Below, piece by piece: positions 5,932-8,510 of a stretch of DNA of 8,510 bases. Within the stretch, counting starts at the first letter, position 1; every line of letters begins with the position of its first letter. Both the position numbers and the translations under genes were made by a program. The notes beneath the pieces are model-generated. The model saw only the letters and a program-made list of their open reading frames with translations, did no database searches and had not been told where the DNA came from. Source of the stretch: JACDCA01 sp040881785 (lineage in GTDB: Bacteria; Acidobacteriota; Vicinamibacteria; Vicinamibacterales; 2-12-FULL-66-21); assembly GCA_040881785.1 (NCBI GenBank), contig JBBECO010000017.1, positions 1 through 8,510 on the forward strand, given 5' to 3'.

Positions 5932-7212
5932 CTAGAAGAAGAAGAACGTATTCGAACCGCTGAAGCGGGGATTGACGATGCTCGTGAAGATCGAGCCGAA
6001 GTTGTAGCTCAGACCGACGCTGTACGAGTAGCGATGGTTGGTCGCCAACTGGCGAATACGTAAGAGGACTTCTTCCGTGGAGGCTTCTGCCCGCTGGAGC
6101 GAGCTCTGGTCCTTGATCTTCGAGTACGACACGTACAGGTTGAACGACAATCCCTTGAACACCCGGACGTCGGTCGAACCGAAGACGGATGCCGTATAGC
6201 GGTCGCGCTGACGGAGCCGCTGCGAGAAGCGCGCGCTCGAGTACAGCGATCCCCACGGCTGCCGCATCGCCAGCGTGACGTCCACGTTGTGCTTGAGCGT
6301 CGTCTCCCTGGTCTTGTCGAAGACCGTCAGCTCCTTGTAGTTGTAGATGGTTGGGCCGATCTCGTACCAGACCGTCAGGCTGCGGCGCTGGAAATCCGCG
6401 TACGGGAAGAGGTCATATTCCACGCCCGGCAGCAGGCTGATGGATCGATCGACGTTCGAAAAGCTGGAGTGGGAGGTGGAGACGCGCGCGCCGGCCGAGA
6501 GATGCGGCCCGAGCGACTTGACGACCAGTCCGGTGCCGCTCCAGGAATTCGACCCACTGGTGACGCGGCGGCCGTCGGTGAGCGTGAACCGGCTCTCGTT
6601 CTTGGTGAAATTGCCATTCGCGCTCAGTTTCCATTCTTCGGTCACGCGGTTCGCAGAGCTTCCCAGGCTGTAGCGGTACGACGTGTTCGCCTTCTCACCG
6701 TTGAGGCTGCCGTTCCCGTTCACACGGAACACCCACCGGTGCCATCTGTCCTGAAGCGGTGCCGTGGCCGCGACGGCGGCCGGCGGTGTCCAGGTCACCT
6801 CCAGTTCGCGTCCGCTGGGCGTTTCGGCCGCGTAGCCGCTCACGCCGAGCCGGAACACACGCGCGAACTCCCGGCGGCGATCGTCGCCTGTCGCGGCTTG
6901 TGGTGTGGAGAACGGATGTACACGATCGACCCCCTGGAAGCGGCCGAGCCCGATGAATCGCACGGTCCACGATGATCCGCCGCCTCCGGTCGACTGCGTC
7001 GTGACGAGGACGTGGAGGTCCGACGCGGCGCGGTCGCGGACGTAATCGACGAAGGTGACGTGCTGCCGCAGGAACTCGGAGTCGCATTCGTGGCAGTCGA
7101 GGAAGACCCGCAGCGTCGGCGCCGGATCGGCCGCGGGGGTGGTCTGCGCGACGGCGCGCATCGGCAGCAGCACGAATACCAGCGCGAACCACACAAGTTG
7201 GCGTCTCCGCAC
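5932..7212 (-). CDS. CxxCD-domain outer-membrane beta-barrel protein (downstream paralog)
   Basis: The 426-residue product has a signal peptide (MRRRQLVWF...AVAQ, cleavage near residue 22). It is followed by a small domain starting VFLDCHECD (Cys40, Cys43), then FVDYVRD (54-60), DLHVLVT (65-71), TGGGG (75-79) and VRFIGLGRF (84-92). From about 155 to the end, alternating polar/aromatic strands with Gly/Asn turns suggest an outer-membrane beta-barrel resembling DUF481-type proteins (NGEK, SANRVTEEWK, SLGPHLSAG, PGVEYDLFPY, YSVGLSYNFG). I recall similar DCxxCD...FVxyVRD proteins of unknown function in Acidobacteria and Bacteroidetes, but have not checked. The protein ends in four Phe after NPRFSGSN. 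The GTG start at 7212 lies 2 bp past the stop of the upstream paralog, with GGAGGG (7223-7218) 5 nt before it, so translation is probably coupled. Function unknown. Confidence 0.85.
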   Translation of the reverse strand: MRRRQLVWFALVFVLLPMRAVAQTTPAADPAPTLRVFLDCHECDSEFLRQHVTFVDYVRDRAASDLHVLVTTQSTGGGGSSWTVRFIGLGRFQGVDRVHPFSTPQAATGDDRRREFARVFRLGVSGYAAETPSGRELEVTWTPPAAVAATAPLQDRWHRWVFRVNGNGSLNGEKANTSYRYSLGSSANRVTEEWKLSANGNFTKNESRFTLTDGRRVTSGSNSWSGTGLVVKSLGPHLSAGARVSTSHSSFSNVDRSISLLPGVEYDLFPYADFQRRSLTVWYEIGPTIYNYKELTVFDKTRETTLKHNVDVTLAMRQPWGSLYSSARFSQRLRQRDRYTASVFGSTDVRVFKGLSFNLYVSYSKIKDQSSLQRAEASTEEVLLRIRQLATNHRYSYSVGLSYNFGSIFTSIVNPRFSGSNTFFFF

Positions 7213-7223
7213 GTCTACCCTCC
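7213..7223 (-). promoter_or_regulatory. Ribosome-binding site embedded in the upstream gene's end
   Basis: On the minus strand GGAGGG (7223-7218) lies in the last codons of the upstream barrel gene and 5 nt before the GTG start at 7212. It is the only strong Shine-Dalgarno in the window. It supports the GTG start and translational coupling of the two paralogs. Confidence 0.7.
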
Positions 7224-8477
7224 GAACCGCGGGTTCACGGCCGCGTTCGACAACGCGCCGAAGCTGTAGCCAAGTCCCACGCTGAAGGAGTACCGGAACC
7301 CGGTCGCCAGCTGACGCTGCCGGAGGAAGACCTCCTCGTCGGTCGCATCCCCCTTCTCGAGGGTGAACTGGTCGCGGATTCTCGAGTAGCTGCCCCTGGG
7401 GGTCAACGTCAGCGACTTGAACAGGCGCACGTTCGCGCTGCCGTTGAACGACAACCGCGTGCGGTCAAGCGCCGTCAGATGCTGGGTGAACGTCAGCGAT
7501 CCGCCCACCTGGCCCCACGGCTGCCGGAGGCCGAGCGAGGCGCTCGCCGTGTGCTGGAGGATCGTCTCGGACAGCTTGCCGAAGATCGTCTCCCGGTCGT
7601 ATTCGTAATGCGCGGGGCCCGCCGTGTACTGGAACGTGAGGCTGCGCTTCGAGCTTTCACTGTAAGGAAAGATGTCGTATTCGATCCCCGGGGCCATGCG
7701 CGCCACGAGCTTCGCGTTCGAGAAGGTCGACCCCACGAGGCCGCCTGTCGCCCCGGCCGACCAGTGCGGGCCGAGGCTCTTGACGACGAGTGAATCGACG
7801 TTCCAGTCGGTCAGCCGTGTTTTGACGGTCGTGCCGTCGCCGAGATCGAAGGAGCTGCGGCTCACGCTGCGACCGAGCGAGAGGCGCATCTTCCACGCTT
7901 CGGTCGTCCGGTTCGCGCTGGTGCTCAGGTAGTAGCTGCCGGAGGAGGAGGACTTCTCACCGTTCCCGTAGCTGCTCGCACCCAGGCGAAAGACCCAGTA
8001 GTTCCACGGATCCTTCTGCTCCTTTTTCGCGGCGTCAGGATCCGGGCCGGACGCCGCGCGGCGAGCCGTCACATCGAGCTCGGTCCCGTAGGGGGTCGCG
8101 GCCGCGTATTCCGCGAGGCCGAGCTTCAGGGTTCGCTCGAGATCGGCCAGCGACGACGTCGTGAGCGTTCGGTTCATTCCCGCAAAGCGTCCGCGGCCGG
8201 TGATTGCCACCGTCCATTTCGGATCGGCGCCGGTCACGACGGCGACGGCGTCAGCAGCGCCGGGATCGTCCACAAGGACGACGAAGGGGATGGCGGGCGG
8301 CGTGTCGCACGCCGGGCACGAGACGGACACCTTGAGGCGCCCATCGCCCGTTTCCTGGACGACGGCCTGCGCCCGCGCGCCAGGGGTGGCGGTGAACAGG
8401 CCGACCAGGACCGTCAGGGTGCCGGCGAGGGAGTGGGTGCGCACGCGTCGCCGCATTAGACGGCCGGGTGGAGTCAT
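7215..8477 (-). CDS. CxxCD-domain outer-membrane beta-barrel protein (upstream paralog)
   Basis: This 420-residue product aligns along its whole length with the downstream gene product. Shared blocks include RGRFAG/LGRFQG, ELDVT/ELEVT, WVFR, NGEK, SANRTTEAWK/SANRVTEEWK, LVVKSLGPH.SAG, PG.EYD.FPY, LRQPWG/MRQPWG, S.IRDQ, EEV.LR.RQLAT, YSFSVGLGYSFG and NPRF. The cysteine motif is SCPACD (Cys54, Cys57), but FVDYVRD is replaced by FVVLVDD, the TGGGG segment is missing, and the intervening part is shorter. A signal peptide is present (LAGTLTVLVGLFTATPGARAQA). The ATG at 8477 is the first in frame, but the ATG at 8456 gives a start MRRRVRTHSL that matches the paralog's MRRR and a more normal signal peptide. 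Neither has a clear Shine-Dalgarno, and the frame stays open to the window edge. It is likely the first gene of the two-gene unit. Beta-barrel assignment is inference. Confidence 0.85.
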   Translation of the reverse strand: MTPPGRLMRRRVRTHSLAGTLTVLVGLFTATPGARAQAVVQETGDGRLKVSVSCPACDTPPAIPFVVLVDDPGAADAVAVVTGADPKWTVAITGRGRFAGMNRTLTTSSLADLERTLKLGLAEYAAATPYGTELDVTARRAASGPDPDAAKKEQKDPWNYWVFRLGASSYGNGEKSSSSGSYYLSTSANRTTEAWKMRLSLGRSVSRSSFDLGDGTTVKTRLTDWNVDSLVVKSLGPHWSAGATGGLVGSTFSNAKLVARMAPGIEYDIFPYSESSKRSLTFQYTAGPAHYEYDRETIFGKLSETILQHTASASLGLRQPWGQVGGSLTFTQHLTALDRTRLSFNGSANVRLFKSLTLTPRGSYSRIRDQFTLEKGDATDEEVFLRQRQLATGFRYSFSVGLGYSFGALSNAAVNPRFGG

Positions 8478-8510
8478 TGGTTTGCAAATAGCGGGCGGAA
8501 CTGTCGGTGC

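Noticed and set aside
7075..7100. Cytochrome c heme-binding motif in the CxxC segment of the barrel proteins
   Set aside because: The motifs are CHECD and CPACD. The residue after the second Cys is Asp, not the His required for CxxCH heme attachment.
1..8510. tRNA, rRNA, insertion sequences or phage genes
   Set aside because: I saw no cloverleaf-like sequence, conserved rRNA segment, transposase or integrase motif, or terminal inverted repeats.

Overview
The window is GC-rich bacterial chromosome with four genes and part of a fifth, all on the minus strand, plus one very small plus-strand gene. Core genes (guaB, secA, an M23 peptidase) sit beside a lineage-specific pair of predicted outer-membrane proteins. 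GC-rich codon use, the M23-secA-guaB order, short intergenic repeats and a PEP-CTERM-like tail suggest a Gram-negative environmental bacterium. Acidobacteriota (Vicinamibacteria-like) is my best guess, but it is an inference from context and not proven by any single sequence.

Layout from left to right: positions 1-1526 hold guaB (IMP dehydrogenase), cut at or within a base of its stop codon by the window edge. A 58-bp gap containing an 8-bp perfect hairpin separates it from secA (1585-4527), the preprotein translocase ATPase. secA is preceded by a good extended -10 promoter candidate. The 165-bp gap upstream of secA holds an inverted repeat and a run of heptamer repeats that reaches into the stop codon of the next gene. 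That gene (4693-5592) encodes a membrane-anchored coiled-coil M23 peptidase with a complete catalytic set.

The 339-bp stretch 5593-5931 looks empty in a normal ORF scan. It contains a candidate promoter for the peptidase gene with a 25-bp dyad over its -10 region, a candidate sigma-54 (-24/-12) promoter facing the other way, and a 45-codon ORF (5777-5914). The ORF product is almost only a signal peptide joined to a PEP-CTERM-like C-terminal tail (E-P, hydrophobic stretch, R-R).

Positions 5932-8477 hold two tandem, translationally coupled paralogs. Each has a signal peptide, an N-terminal domain with a CxxCD motif, and a C-terminal region that looks like an outer-membrane beta-barrel. They have diverged strongly, mostly in the cysteine domain, and I know of no function for them. 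The most interesting parts of the window are this paralog pair and the sigma-54/PEP-CTERM micro-gene.

The core genes serve export and cell-wall turnover (SecA, M23 peptidase) and guanine nucleotide synthesis (GuaB). All the other predicted products carry Sec-type signal peptides and would be SecA clients.
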